Positions 9,002 to 17,862 of a stretch of 64,000 bases of DNA are shown here, in pieces. Numbering within the stretch: position 1 is the stretch's first letter; every line of letters begins with the position of its first letter. Under the pieces are notes generated by a model, which was not told where the DNA came from, searched no databases, and worked only from the letters and a program-made list of their open reading frames with translations. The stretch comes from Kitasatospora atroaurantiaca (GTDB taxonomy: Bacteria > Actinomycetota > Actinomycetes > Streptomycetales > Streptomycetaceae). The stretch covers positions 2,914,001 to 2,978,000 of the forward strand of contig NZ_VIVR01000001.1 of NCBI RefSeq assembly GCF_007828955.1, in the 5' to 3' direction. The position numbers and the translations under genes are program-made.

Positions 9002-10150
9002 TCAGACGTTGCCGCTGAACAGCCACTCCGCCTTGAGCTCGGCGTAGCCCGGCTTGATCACGTCGTTGATCATCGCGAGCCGCTCGTCGAAGGGCAGGAA
9101 CGCCGACTTCATGGCGTTCACGGTGAACCACTCCATGTCGCCCAGGGTGTAGCCGAAGGCCTCCACCAGGTGCCCGAACTCCTGGCTCATGCTGGTACCG
9201 CTCATCAGCCGGTTGTCGGTGTTGACGGTGACCCGGAACTTCAGCCGGCTGAGCAGCCCGATCGGGTGCTCGGCGTACGAACTCGCCGCCGCGGTCTGCA
9301 GGTTGGAGGTCGGGCACATCTCCAGCGGGATGCGCTTGTCACGCACGTACGCGGCCAGGCGGCCGAGCTCGACACTGCCGTCCTCGTGAACGGTGATGTC
9401 GTCGATGATGCGGACGCCGTGTCCGAGCCGGTCGGCGCCGCAGCACTGCAGGGCCTCCCAGATGGACGGCAGGCCGAAGGCCTCACCCGCGTGGATGGTG
9501 AAGTGGTTGTTCTCGCCCTTGAGGTAGTCGAAGGCGCCCTGGTGGCGGGTGGGCGGGTGGCCCGCCTCGGCACCGGCGATGTCGAAGCCGACCACGCCGG
9601 CGTCGCGGTAGCGGTTGGCCAGCTCGGCGATCTCCTGCGAGCGGGCGGCGTGCCGCATCGCGGTGAGGAGGGTGCCGACGCGGATCCGGTGGCCGGCCGC
9701 GCGGGCGTTCGCCTCGCCGAGGCGGAAGCCCTCGTTGACGGCCTCGACGACCTGGTCCAGGGTCAGGCCGCCCTCCAGGTGCTGCTCGGGGGCGTACCGG
9801 ACCTCGGCGTAGACGACGCCGTCGGCGGCCAGGTCCTCGGCACAGTCGGCGGCGACCTTGACCAGCGCCTCGCGGGTCTGCATCACGGCGCAGGTGTGGG
9901 CGAAGGTCTCCAGGTAGCGCACCAGCGAGCCGGAGTCGGCGGCCTCGCGGAACCAGAGGCCGAGCTTGGCCGGGTCGGTGGTGGGGAGGCCGTCGTAGCC
10001 GCAGGCGGCGGCCAGCTCGACGATGGTCTCGGGGCGCAGTCCGCCGTCGAGGTGGTCGTGCAGGAGCACCTTCGGCGCGCGGGCGATCTGCTCGGGGGTG
10101 GGGATGCGGGGGCCTGTGGTGCCCGCGGTGGCAGGGGTCTGCTTCTCCAT
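9002..10150 (-). CDS. add: Adenosine deaminase
   Basis: 382 residues, the usual length. Converts adenosine and deoxyadenosine to inosine and deoxyinosine in the cytoplasm for purine salvage. The zinc-binding HDHLDGG motif is at residues 31-37 (H31, H33), the catalytic HAGE motif near 220, DRLGHG near 245 and the metal-binding Asp in NTDNR near 310. The ATG at 10150 opens the family-conserved region after a short Pro/Thr leader. The palindrome CTACGCGCGTAG sits 16-27 bases upstream, between a possible TACACT -10 element and a weak -35, suggesting regulated and possibly near-leaderless transcription. Nucleoside uptake and salvage genes follow on the same strand from 13667. Confidence 0.97.
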   Translation of the reverse strand: MEKQTPATAGTTGPRIPTPEQIARAPKVLLHDHLDGGLRPETIVELAAACGYDGLPTTDPAKLGLWFREAADSGSLVRYLETFAHTCAVMQTREALVKVAADCAEDLAADGVVYAEVRYAPEQHLEGGLTLDQVVEAVNEGFRLGEANARAAGHRIRVGTLLTAMRHAARSQEIAELANRYRDAGVVGFDIAGAEAGHPPTRHQGAFDYLKGENNHFTIHAGEAFGLPSIWEALQCCGADRLGHGVRIIDDITVHEDGSVELGRLAAYVRDKRIPLEMCPTSNLQTAAASSYAEHPIGLLSRLKFRVTVNTDNRLMSGTSMSQEFGHLVEAFGYTLGDMEWFTVNAMKSAFLPFDERLAMINDVIKPGYAELKAEWLFSGNV

Positions 10151-10165
10151 TGCGGGAGTGTAGCC

Positions 10166-10177
10166 CTACGCGCGTAG
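10166..10177. promoter_or_regulatory. Candidate operator CTACGCGCGTAG upstream of add
   Basis: Perfect 12-bp palindrome 16 bases before the add start. The same or near-identical sequence occurs upstream of deoA (15016-15029), bmpA (20837-20848) and near purN (59996-60007). Confidence 0.6.
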
Positions 10178-10391
10178 ATTCGGCACGTCGATCACCGGCA
10201 TGTCGCGGAAGATGAGCACCCGTTCCACCGAAAGGCCCAAGCCCGCGGAGGTCCGCCGGCTTCAGCCCGCGGACGACCTCCACCAGCGGGGCCGGCTCCG
10301 GCCGGCGAGCCGCGTCGGCGAGCGCCTCGCGCAGGGCCGCGTCATGGGTGGGCCGGGCCTCCTCCAGCAGCTTCGCCCCGGCCTCACTCAC
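10166..10391 (-). pseudogene. Possible frameshifted short gene upstream of add
   Basis: A GTG at 10391 with GAGG about 7 bases upstream opens a frame with coding-like GC3 (SEAGAKLLEEARPTHDAALREALADAARRPEP...LKPADLRGLG, shown broken), rich in Ala, Leu and Glu. Near 10230 the coding character moves to another frame (SVERVLIFRDMPVIDVPNLRA) that stops in the palindrome at 10166. A single-base change would join them into about 75 residues. The original frame otherwise runs far into add, which is unlikely. I do not recognise the family. It could also be a short intact ORF with chance similarity of codon use. Confidence 0.35.
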
Positions 10392-10393
10392 AC

Positions 10394-11181
10394 ACCAACC
10401 TCAGCAGGTCGTCCGTCCACCGCTACTGCAACGGGCAGAGCCTTCCACCCTCCTTCGGCGTCGCGGAGAGCATCGCGACGGCATGCGGCGCGACCACCGA
10501 GGAGATGGGCCGTCTCTTCCGGTTATGGGCCCGCGCGGAGGCCGAGCACAGGGTCGGCGGCGCCGCTGCCGCGGAGTCCTCCTCGGCCGCTCCGGAATCC
10601 GTGCCGACGGCCGATCAGCAGCCGTCTCGCGCCCACGGCGTCGGGCGTGAAGGCCTTCGACCGCCGTCCGCGCGGCGCCGATGGCGAACCGTCCTGATCG
10701 CCTGGGCGATCGTCCTCCTGGGAGCCACCACGCTCACGGGGAGCTCCGTCGCCGGCCGTCCGCAGCGGCCCGGCACCCCGCAGCACCTCACCGGTCCGAT
10801 GTGGAGCCAGACACCGACGGACGTGCCGTCGACCCTCTTCGGCGTCACCATGAACAGCTCCAGCCCGAGGGAGGCGTTCCGACCCCGGCCGCGCTGAGAC
10901 TGGAGGAGTTCCAGCGTTGGCTCCACCGGGCACGCATCCGGTCCTGTGGACAGGGGATCCAGGCGCGCCTCCCGGACAACGTCTGGCAGTGCTCCTTCAC
11001 CGGGCCGACCCCGAACGGCGAGAAGGACTTCGTCGTCCGGTGGACGCCCGAGGGGAGCACCCGCATGACGGCGAGCCCGGAGGTCTCCGCCGTCGAAGGG
11101 CTCGACGGGAGCCACACGGCGGTCCAGGCCGGTGACACCATCACCGTCACCACCCGGCCGATACTCCTTCAACTGCGCTGA
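10394..11181 (+). pseudogene. Truncated and frameshifted XRE-type HTH membrane protein
   Basis: The frame beginning near 10394 reads TNLSRSSVHRYCNGQSLPP, SFGVAESIATACGATTEE and MGRLFRLWARAE, the second half of an actinobacterial XRE helix-turn-helix domain; the first helices and the start codon are missing because upstream sequence is unrelated. It continues through a transmembrane helix (TVLIAWAIVLLGATTLTG, about 10687-10740). Between about 10855 and 10890 the coding frame shifts by -1 and the second frame ends at 11181 with an extracytoplasmic-looking region containing two Cys (RSCGQGIQ, VWQCSFTGP). Such HTH-TM-exported-domain proteins are common in Streptomyces. As drawn it cannot make a full protein. 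A shorter product from an ATG at 10505 is formally possible. Confidence 0.6.
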
Positions 11182-11204
11182 CCGAGGCCAGGCAGGCATC
11201 GCCG

Positions 11205-12161
11205 TCAGTCGTGGTCCAGCAGTCGCCCGCGCCGGGAGAGGACGAAGTCGCGGAACGCCGCCGCAGGCGGCGTCAGCGGGCGGCCGGTGACCCAGGCGAG
11301 CCCGATCGCCCGCCGGGTGCGGGGGGCCGTGACCTCCAGCTCCACCACCCCCGGGCGCGGCACCAGGGCGGGCGGCAGCAGCGCCACCCCGAGCCCCGCC
11401 GCGACCAGCCCGCGCAGCGTCTCGGCCTCCTCGCCCTCGAAGGCGATCCGCGGGGAGAAGCCGGCCTCCGCGCAGAACCCGTCCGTGATGACGCGCAGCC
11501 CGTACCCCTCCTCGACCGCCACGAACGGCTCCTCGGCGACCTCCGCGAGCCGGATCCGCCGCCGGCCGGCCAGCCGGTGGTCGGCCGGTACGGCGAGGTG
11601 GAGCCGCTGCTCGTCCAGCGGACGGGCCGTCAGGTCCGGTGCGTCCGGCAGCGGCGAGACCAGGCAGAGGTCCAACTCCCCCGCCCGCAGCCGCTCCAGC
11701 ATCGCCGCGACGTAGTCCTGCACCAGCTGGAAGCGCACCTGCGGATGCCCGGCCCGGAAGCCGCGCAGCAGCGCCGGCACCGCATCCGAGCCCATGGTGT
11801 GCAGAAACCCGAAGGCCACCCGTCCGGCCGCCGGGTCGGCCTCGGCCCGCGCCGCCTCGGCCCCGCGCTCCAGCTCGGCGAGCGCCCGCTCGACCGAGCC
11901 GAGCAGCAGCCGCCCGGCCCGGGTCAGCCGGACGGCGCGGCCCTGACGGGCCAGCAGGTCCACCCCCAGCTCGGCCTCCAGCCGGGCCACCGAGCGGGAC
12001 AGCGTGGGCTGCGGCATGCCGAGCAGCTGCGACGCCTGCGTCACGTGCTCCAGCCGGGCCACCGCCGCGAACTGCGCCAGCTGCGGGGCCAGCTGGGCCG
12101 CAGGAGTGTCGGGGCCGAGGTCGGCGGACCGTAGCGGCTGCGAGCTGCTCTCATACGTCAC
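11205..12161 (-). CDS. LysR-family transcriptional regulator
   Basis: 318 residues from a GTG at 12161; the same frame is open far upstream, but that part lies antisense to the transporter gene and is not coding. The winged HTH spans about 22-85 (QFAAVARLEHVTQASQLLG, then PQPTLSRSVARLEAELGVDLLAR), followed by the two-lobed effector domain (AGRVAFGFLHTMGSDAVPAL onward). It is divergent from the MFS gene, with starts 63 bases apart, the classic arrangement in which the LysR protein controls the neighbour and itself. No clear Shine-Dalgarno precedes the start. Effector unknown. Confidence 0.92.
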   Translation of the reverse strand: MTYESSSQPLRSADLGPDTPAAQLAPQLAQFAAVARLEHVTQASQLLGMPQPTLSRSVARLEAELGVDLLARQGRAVRLTRAGRLLLGSVERALAELERGAEAARAEADPAAGRVAFGFLHTMGSDAVPALLRGFRAGHPQVRFQLVQDYVAAMLERLRAGELDLCLVSPLPDAPDLTARPLDEQRLHLAVPADHRLAGRRRIRLAEVAEEPFVAVEEGYGLRVITDGFCAEAGFSPRIAFEGEEAETLRGLVAAGLGVALLPPALVPRPGVVELEVTAPRTRRAIGLAWVTGRPLTPPAAAFRDFVLSRRGRLLDHD

Positions 12162-12224
12162 AGCATGGATTATCGGCAAAACATGCATTGGACGCATCAA
12201 CCACGGCAGTCCTACCTTCGGTAC
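12162..12224. promoter_or_regulatory. LysR/MFS divergent promoter region
   Basis: 63 bases, A+T-richer than surroundings (gattatcggcaaaacatgca in the middle), separate the two divergent genes. It is the only space for both promoters and a LysR T-N11-A type site. Confidence 0.5.
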
Positions 12225-13547
12225 ATGCCGCCTGCCAGTACCGGGGCATCCGCAGCCACGCTGCCGGGTGCCCTCTCCCAGCCGTCCCCCGACACCACCG
12301 CCGAGTCCGGTGCCGACCTGCGTCACCGCCCGGGTGACCGCGCCTTCCGGCGCTCCAACCTGGCACTCTTCGCCGCCGGGATCGCCACCTTCGTCCTGCT
12401 CTACTCCACCCAGGGCCTGCTGCCGATCCTCTCGGCCGACCTCGATCTGACTCCGGGCCAGGCCAGTTGGACCGCCTCGGCGGCCACCCTCGGACTCGCC
12501 CTCGCGCTGCTCCCGGCCAGTGCCCTCTCCGACCGGTACGGGCGGACGGCGGTGATGACCGCCTCGATGCTGGCAGCCTCCGCGCTCGCCCTGGCCCTCC
12601 CCTTCGCACCGGACCTCAGCACGCTGGTGGTGCTGCGGATCCTGCAGGGCGCCGCACTGGCCGGGCTGCCGGCGACCGCGATGGCGTACCTCGCCGAGGA
12701 GGTCCACCCGAGCGCGCTGGCCTCGGCGATGGGCCTGTACGTGGCCGGCAACAGCATCGGCGGCATGGGCGGACGGCTGGCGTCCGGCTGGGCCGCCGCC
12801 GCCTGGGGCTGGCGCTGGGGCCTGGCCACCTCGGCGGTCCTCGCCCTGCTGGCCGCGCTGGCCTTCCGCCTGCTGATCCCCGCCGCCCGCCACTTCCGCC
12901 CGGCGCCGGTGGACGGCCGCGCCCTGGCCCGGACCGTCTCGGGCCACCTGCGCAACCCTCTGCTGCTGCGGCTGTACGCGCTCGGCCTGCTCTTCATGGC
13001 GGTCTTCGGCGCGGTCTACAACACCGTCGGCTACCGGCTGGTCTCGGCGCCGTTCAACCTGCCGGAGTCGGTGGCCGCCTCGATCTTCGTGGTCTACCTG
13101 GTCGGCACCGCCTCCTCCGCGAGCGCCGGCCGCCTGACCGGGCGGCTGGGCCGCCGGGGCACCCTGTACGTGGCGATCGGCGTCACCGCCGCCGGGCTGC
13201 TGCTCTCCCTCGCCGACTCGCTGCCGTGCGCGCTGCTCGGCCTCGTCCTGATCACGGCCGGCTTCTTCGCCGGCCACGCCACGGCCTCCTCCTCGGTCGG
13301 CCGCACCGCGACCACCGGCCGCGCCCAGGCCTCGGCGCTCTACTTGATCGCCTACTACCTGGGCAACAGCCTCGGCGGCACCCTCGGCGCCGACGCCTAC
13401 CACTCCGTCGGCTGGGACGGCGCCGCCGCCGTCGGCCTCACGGCCATGACCCTCGCCGCCGGCGTCACCCTCTACGCGACTCGCCAGGCCGTCCACGCCC
13501 GCAGGGCGAGCACACCCCGCAGGTCGGGCGCACCGGCCAGGGCCTGA
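12225..13547 (+). CDS. MFS transporter of the YnfM type
   Basis: 440 residues from the ATG at 12225; an in-frame ATG at 12165 would place the start almost on the LysR start and is less likely. After a hydrophilic leader of about 50 residues there are 12 predicted membrane segments. The loop motif ASALSDRYGRTAVM follows helix 2, as in MFS drug/metabolite efflux carriers, and LVVLRILQGAALAGLPATAMAYL resembles the helix 4-5 motif. YnfM-type exporters are often paired with a divergent LysR regulator, as here. Substrate cannot be told. A strong terminator follows. Confidence 0.9.
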   Translation: MPPASTGASAATLPGALSQPSPDTTAESGADLRHRPGDRAFRRSNLALFAAGIATFVLLYSTQGLLPILSADLDLTPGQASWTASAATLGLALALLPASALSDRYGRTAVMTASMLAASALALALPFAPDLSTLVVLRILQGAALAGLPATAMAYLAEEVHPSALASAMGLYVAGNSIGGMGGRLASGWAAAAWGWRWGLATSAVLALLAALAFRLLIPAARHFRPAPVDGRALARTVSGHLRNPLLLRLYALGLLFMAVFGAVYNTVGYRLVSAPFNLPESVAASIFVVYLVGTASSASAGRLTGRLGRRGTLYVAIGVTAAGLLLSLADSLPCALLGLVLITAGFFAGHATASSSVGRTATTGRAQASALYLIAYYLGNSLGGTLGADAYHSVGWDGAAAVGLTAMTLAAGVTLYATRQAVHARRASTPRRSGAPARA

Positions 13548-13583
13548 GCACACCCGCCGCCCGAAAGGCCCTTTGTCAGGCTC

Positions 13584-13619
13584 GGCGCGCCGCCGGGCGC
13601 TCGTACCCGGCGGCGCGCC
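13584..13619. terminator. Bidirectional terminator between MFS gene and deoA
   Basis: Perfect 14-bp stem ggcgcgccgccggg/cccggcggcgcgcc with an 8-base loop, followed by CTTT on the plus strand. The genes on both sides converge. Confidence 0.85.
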
Positions 13620-13666
13620 CTTTGGCTCGCTCGCCCTGCGTGCGACACGCACACAGGGCCTCGGCA

Positions 13667-14944
13667 TCACGCGATGCGGTCGAGCACGATCGGGGGCGGG
13701 GTGAACGCCGTGCCCTCCGGGGAGACCTCGATGCCGCCGTCGAGGGCCTCGATGGCGTACTCGTAACGCTCCGGGGTGTCGGTGTGCAGGGTCAGCAGCG
13801 GCTGCCCCTTGGTCACCTTGTCGCCCGGCTTGAAGTGCATCTCGACGCCGGCGCCGGCCTGCACCGGGTCCTCCTTGCGGGCGCGGCCCGCGCCGAGGCG
13901 CCAGGCGCAGACGCCGACGGCGTACGCGTCGAGGGCGGTCAGGACGCCGGTGGCCGGGGCGAGGATGGCGTGCTTCTCGCGGGCGACCGGGAGGGGCGCG
14001 TCCACGTCGCCGCCCTGGGCGGTGATCATGCGGCGCCAGTGGTCCATCGCGGAGCCGTCGCGCAGCGCGTCGGCCGGGTCCTTGCCCTTCACGCCCGCCG
14101 CGGCGAGCATCTCGCGGGCCAGCGCCACGGTCAGCTCGACCACGTCGGCCGGTCCGCCGCCCGCCAGCACCTCGACCGACTCGCGGACCTCCAGCGCGTT
14201 GCCCGCGGTCAGGCCGAGCGGGGTGGACATGTCGGTGAGCAGGGCGACGGTGTTGACCCCGGCCGCCTTCCCGAGGCCGACCATGGTGTGGGCCAGCTCG
14301 GTGGCGTCCGCCAGGTTCTTCATGAAGGCGCCGGAGCCGACCTTCACGTCGAGCACCAGGGCGCCGGTGCCCTCGGCGATCTTCTTGGACATGATCGAGC
14401 TGGCGATCAGCGGGATCGCCTCGACCGTGCCGGTGACGTCGCGCAGCGCGTACAGCTTCTTGTCGGCGGGAGCGAGGCCGTCGCCCGCGGCGCAGATCAC
14501 CGCGCCGGAGGAGCGCAGCACGCTCATCATCTCGTCGTTGGAGAGCAGCGCCCGCCAGCCGGGGATGGACTCCAGCTTGTCGAGCGTCCCGCCGGTGTGG
14601 CCGAGACCGCGGCCGGAGAGCTGCGGGACGGCGGCGCCGCAGGCGGCCACCAGCGGGGCCAGCGGGAGGGTGATCTTGTCGCCGACGCCGCCGGTGGAGT
14701 GCTTGTCCGAGGTCGGCATGCCGAGGGCGGACCAGTCCATCCGGACGCCGGAGCGGATCATCGCGTCGGTCCAGCGGCTGATCTCCCGGAGGTTCATGCC
14801 GTTCAGCAGGATGGCCATGGCCAGCGCGGACATCTGCTCGTCGGCGACCTCGCCGCGGGTGTAGGCGTCGATCACCCAGTCGATCTGAGCGTCGGTCAGC
14901 TCTCCGCTATCGCGCTTGGTCCTGATGACGGAGGGGGCGTCCAT
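13667..14944 (-). CDS. deoA: Thymidine phosphorylase
   Basis: 425 residues, normal for the dimeric pyrimidine-nucleoside phosphorylase family. Cleaves thymidine (and deoxyuridine) with phosphate to base and deoxyribose-1-phosphate. The phosphate-binding signature KHSTGGVGDK is at 81-90 and the family signature SGRGLGHTGGTLDKLES at 109-125. GGAG lies 8 bases before the ATG at 14944. It is the last gene of the leftward nucleoside uptake and salvage run but is separated from cdd by 96 bases that contain its own candidate operator and an inverted repeat, so it may also be transcribed independently. Confidence 0.97.
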   Translation of the reverse strand: MDAPSVIRTKRDSGELTDAQIDWVIDAYTRGEVADEQMSALAMAILLNGMNLREISRWTDAMIRSGVRMDWSALGMPTSDKHSTGGVGDKITLPLAPLVAACGAAVPQLSGRGLGHTGGTLDKLESIPGWRALLSNDEMMSVLRSSGAVICAAGDGLAPADKKLYALRDVTGTVEAIPLIASSIMSKKIAEGTGALVLDVKVGSGAFMKNLADATELAHTMVGLGKAAGVNTVALLTDMSTPLGLTAGNALEVRESVEVLAGGGPADVVELTVALAREMLAAAGVKGKDPADALRDGSAMDHWRRMITAQGGDVDAPLPVAREKHAILAPATGVLTALDAYAVGVCAWRLGAGRARKEDPVQAGAGVEMHFKPGDKVTKGQPLLTLHTDTPERYEYAIEALDGGIEVSPEGTAFTPPPIVLDRIA

Positions 14945-14975
14945 AGGTACTCCAGGAGGGTGGGTCGAAATGCGA

Positions 14976-15018
14976 AGAGTGTCGCGGGACGACCGGAATG
15001 GCCTTCTCGCGACACTCT
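14976..15018. promoter_or_regulatory. Inverted repeat in the deoA leader
   Basis: Perfect 11-bp arms AGAGTGTCGCG (14976-14986) and its complement CGCGACACTCT (15008-15018) are separated by 21 bases. The right arm overlaps the candidate operator at 15016. It could be an RNA hairpin in the deoA 5' leader or two half-sites of a regulator. Confidence 0.45.
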
Positions 15019-15029
15019 ACGCGCGTAAC
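15016..15029. promoter_or_regulatory. Candidate operator upstream of deoA
   Basis: TCTACGCGCGTAAC contains the shared core TACGCGCGTA (15018-15027); one half-site differs by one base from the add copy. It lies about 75 bases before the deoA start and just after the cdd stop codon. Confidence 0.55.
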
Positions 15030-15040
15030 AAACAGAACGG

Positions 15041-15442
15041 CTAGAGCCGCTCCGGCCCGAACGCGTCGGGCAGCACCTCACTCATCGGCCGGACGCCCGA
15101 AGGCAGGTCGACCAGGAGCGTGGGCCCGCCGTGCTCGTACAGGAGCTGGCGGCAGCGCCCGCACGGCATCAGCAGCTCGCCGGCACCGTCCACGCAGGTG
15201 AACGCCACCAGCTGCCCGCCGCCCGAGGCGTGCAGGGCGGAGACCAGCCCGCACTCGGCGCAGAGGCCGAGCCCGTACGAGGCGTTCTCCACGTTGCAGC
15301 CGACGACCACCCGGCCGTCGTCCACCAGCGCCGCTGCCCCGACCGGGAACTTGCTGTACGGCGCGTACGCGTGCGACATCGCGTCGCGGGCGGCCGCTCG
15401 CAGCATCTCCCAGTCGAAGGCCCCGGCGGAACGGCTCGTCAC
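15041..15442 (-). CDS. cdd: Cytidine deaminase
   Basis: 133 residues, typical of the tetrameric class. Deaminates cytidine and deoxycytidine to uridine and deoxyuridine. Zinc ligands and catalytic Glu are visible as C61-A-E63 and P-C94-GRC97. The N-terminal MSHAYAPYSKFPVGAAAL block is diagnostic. The GTG start overlaps the stop of the upstream permease by four bases (GTGA), implying translational coupling: imported cytidine is deaminated and passed to phosphorolysis by deoA or other enzymes. Confidence 0.96.
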   Translation of the reverse strand: MTSRSAGAFDWEMLRAAARDAMSHAYAPYSKFPVGAAALVDDGRVVVGCNVENASYGLGLCAECGLVSALHASGGGQLVAFTCVDGAGELLMPCGRCRQLLYEHGGPTLLVDLPSGVRPMSEVLPDAFGPERL

Positions 15443-16707
15443 TTACCCTCGCCCTTGCGGTAGATCTGCCCGTCGGCCTTCGGCGGCCGCAGCCGCTGCG
15501 AGGCCAGCGCGAGCACCACCAGCGTGATCACGTACGGCGTGGCGACGATCAGCGGGCGCTCCACCGAGTCGGTGGTGGCGTACCAGACGCTCATGCCCAA
15601 CGCGACCACGATGCTGACGAGCGTGGCGACGAACACCCGGCGGTACAGCTGCCACACGGCCAGCAGCGCCATCCCGATCGCGACGACGAGCAGCAGCACG
15701 TGCACGTTGTCGGCGTCGCGCAGCTGGAGGCTGTCGGTGAAGCCGAACAGGCCGGCACCCATGGCGAGGCCGCCCGGCATCCAGTTGCCGAAGATCATCG
15801 CGGCGAGGCCGATGAAGCCTCGGCCCTGGGTCTGGCCGTCCTTGTAGAAGTGCGCGGCCACCAGCGAGAGGTACGCACCGCCGAGACCGGCGAAGGCACC
15901 CGAGGCGATGACGGCCAGGTACTTGTACTTGTAGACGTTGACGCCCAGTGACTCGGACGCGGTCGGGTTCTCACCGCAGGACCGGAGCCGGAGGCCGAAG
16001 ACGGTGCGCCAGAGCACGAAGTAACTGGCGATCAGCATCACGGCGGCGATCACGATGACCACCGAGAGGTTGGTGACCATACCGCCGATGATGCCCGCGA
16101 CGTCGGAGACCAGGAACCAGTGGTGGTTCTCGATGTCCTTCAGGAAGGTCGACAGGCCGGGGATGGTGATGTTCGGCAGCGGATCGGCCGGCGGGGACTG
16201 GTTGGCACCGGCACCGGCCGACACGTAGTCCCGGTAGTAGATCCGGTTGACGTACGCGCAGATGCCGGGGATCAGCAGGTTGATACCGACACCGGACACG
16301 ATGTGGTCGACACCGAAGGTGACCGTGACCAGCGCGTGCAGCAGACCGCCGAGCGCGCCGCCCGCCATTCCGGCGAGCAGGCCGACCCACGGGTTGACCA
16401 GGTAGCCGGCCCAGGCACCGCAGAAGGTGCCGGCGACCATCATGCCTTCGAGGCCGATGTTGACCACGCCGGCCCGCTCGGACCAGAGACCGCCGAGACC
16501 GGCCATGGCGATCGGCACCGCGGACCCGAGGGCCGCGCTGACCTGCCCGGAGGCGGTCAGGCCGTGGTTGCCGGTGATCGCACCGACGGCGGCGAACAGC
16601 ACCAGGGCCGCGGCGATCAGCAGCAGCACCACCGGCCAGGTGAGCTTGGACTTCTTCGCGGGCGCACTGCCCGGGGACTTCGGCCGAGCGGCAGTTGCCG
16701 TACTCAC
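15439..16707 (-). CDS. Nucleoside ABC transporter permease, second subunit
   Basis: 422 residues from a GTG at 16707 that overlaps the previous stop by four bases; the frame extends upstream but only antisense to or overlapping its partner. About ten membrane helices; BPD_transp_2 family features include GGLWSERAGVVNIGLEGMM (near 75-95) and the coupling segment LRLRSCGENPTASESLGVNV. A hydrophilic loop DYVSAGAGANQSPPADP lies outside. The gene order BMP protein, ATPase, permease, permease is that of YufNOPQ/NupABC type nucleoside importers. Confidence 0.93.
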   Translation of the reverse strand: MSTATAARPKSPGSAPAKKSKLTWPVVLLLIAAALVLFAAVGAITGNHGLTASGQVSAALGSAVPIAMAGLGGLWSERAGVVNIGLEGMMVAGTFCGAWAGYLVNPWVGLLAGMAGGALGGLLHALVTVTFGVDHIVSGVGINLLIPGICAYVNRIYYRDYVSAGAGANQSPPADPLPNITIPGLSTFLKDIENHHWFLVSDVAGIIGGMVTNLSVVIVIAAVMLIASYFVLWRTVFGLRLRSCGENPTASESLGVNVYKYKYLAVIASGAFAGLGGAYLSLVAAHFYKDGQTQGRGFIGLAAMIFGNWMPGGLAMGAGLFGFTDSLQLRDADNVHVLLLVVAIGMALLAVWQLYRRVFVATLVSIVVALGMSVWYATTDSVERPLIVATPYVITLVVLALASQRLRPPKADGQIYRKGEGK

Positions 16708-17858
16708 GCGGCCACCTCCTTGTTGGCAGCAGCCGCAGCCTGAGCGGCGAGCTCGGCGCCGACCTTCTGCTGCTGGCGCTTGAGGCCGTAACGGCGCACC
16801 AGCTCGTAGGCGACGACGACGCAGATGACGATGGTGCCCTGCATGACGGCGACGATCTCCTGCGGGTAGTTGCCCTGCAGGGGCAGCTGGGTGCCGGCGA
16901 CGTCGAGGAAGGCGAAGAGCAGCGCCGAGAAGGCGATGCCGATCGGGCTGTTCCGCCCGAGCAGGGCGACCGCGATACCGGTGAAGCCGAGACCGGGCTG
17001 GATGCTCTGACCGAAGTAGTACGAGCTCGACAGCAGCTCCGGCAGGCCGATCAGGCCGGCGATCGCACCGGAGACCACCATGCTGGTGATCACCATGCGC
17101 TTGACGTTCACGCCGGAGGCCTTGGCGGCGCTCTCGGAGCGGCCGGTCGCCCGCAGGTCGAAGCCGAACTTGGTGCGGCTCAGGGTGAACTGGAAGAGGA
17201 TGCCCACCAGCGCGGCGATCACGATGAAGCCCCAGAGGGTGCCACCCGCGGTCTCGATCGTGAAGAAGTGGCTGGACTCGGAGACCGGGGCGGTCTGGAT
17301 GGCGTTGCTGGTCCCGCTCACCTTCGGCGCGAAGCGTCCGGGGATGAGCAGCAGGCCGACCACCGCGGTGGCGATGGCGTTCAGCATGATGGTCGAGATG
17401 ACCTCGCTGACGCCCCGGTAGACCTTGAGCAGGCCGGCGATGCTCGCCCACAGGCCGCCGACAACCATGGCGGTCACCAGCAGCAGCGGGATCTGCAGGA
17501 ACGAGGGCAGGTCGACCTGGCTGCCGACGAACGCGGCGAACAGAACGCCGAGCCGGTACTGGCCCTCGACACCGATGTTGAACAGGTTCATCCGGAAGCC
17601 GAAGGCGGCCGCGCAGGCGGCAAGGTAGTACACCGTGGCCCGGTTGAGCGTCAGCACCTGGCCGTCGGACGCGGTTCCGTAGCGGAACATCACGTCGAAG
17701 GCGTTGAACGGGTCCTTGCCCGAGACCGCCAGCAGGACGGTGCAGATCGCCATCGACAGCAGCACGGCCAGGACCGGGGCGGCCAGGCCGAGCAGGATGC
17801 GCTCGACGTCGAAGCGGCCGGCCGCCTTGGGCTTGGCGGGCGCGTTGGGACTGGTCAT
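16704..17858 (-). CDS. Nucleoside ABC transporter permease, first subunit
   Basis: 384 residues from the ATG at 17858 (MTSPNAPAKPK); GGGGGAG lies about 8 bases upstream inside the end of the ATPase gene. Polytopic BPD_transp_2 protein with the motif FRMNLFNIGVEGQYRLG (about residues 88-104) and the cytoplasmic coupling loop LRATGRSESAAKASGVNV. The start is four bases after the ATPase stop, and the end overlaps the second permease. A longer frame upstream to 17993 begins with low-complexity residues and overlaps the ATPase; rejected. Confidence 0.94.
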   Translation of the reverse strand: MTSPNAPAKPKAAGRFDVERILLGLAAPVLAVLLSMAICTVLLAVSGKDPFNAFDVMFRYGTASDGQVLTLNRATVYYLAACAAAFGFRMNLFNIGVEGQYRLGVLFAAFVGSQVDLPSFLQIPLLLVTAMVVGGLWASIAGLLKVYRGVSEVISTIMLNAIATAVVGLLLIPGRFAPKVSGTSNAIQTAPVSESSHFFTIETAGGTLWGFIVIAALVGILFQFTLSRTKFGFDLRATGRSESAAKASGVNVKRMVITSMVVSGAIAGLIGLPELLSSSYYFGQSIQPGLGFTGIAVALLGRNSPIGIAFSALLFAFLDVAGTQLPLQGNYPQEIVAVMQGTIVICVVVAYELVRRYGLKRQQQKVGAELAAQAAAAANKEVAA

Positions 17859-17862
17859 GTGG

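Noticed and set aside
12162..13670. N-terminal 500 residues of a long minus-strand frame ending in the LysR gene
   Set aside because: Antisense to the MFS transporter, low-complexity Gly/Arg/Gln composition; only the part from 12161 leftward matches LysR proteins.
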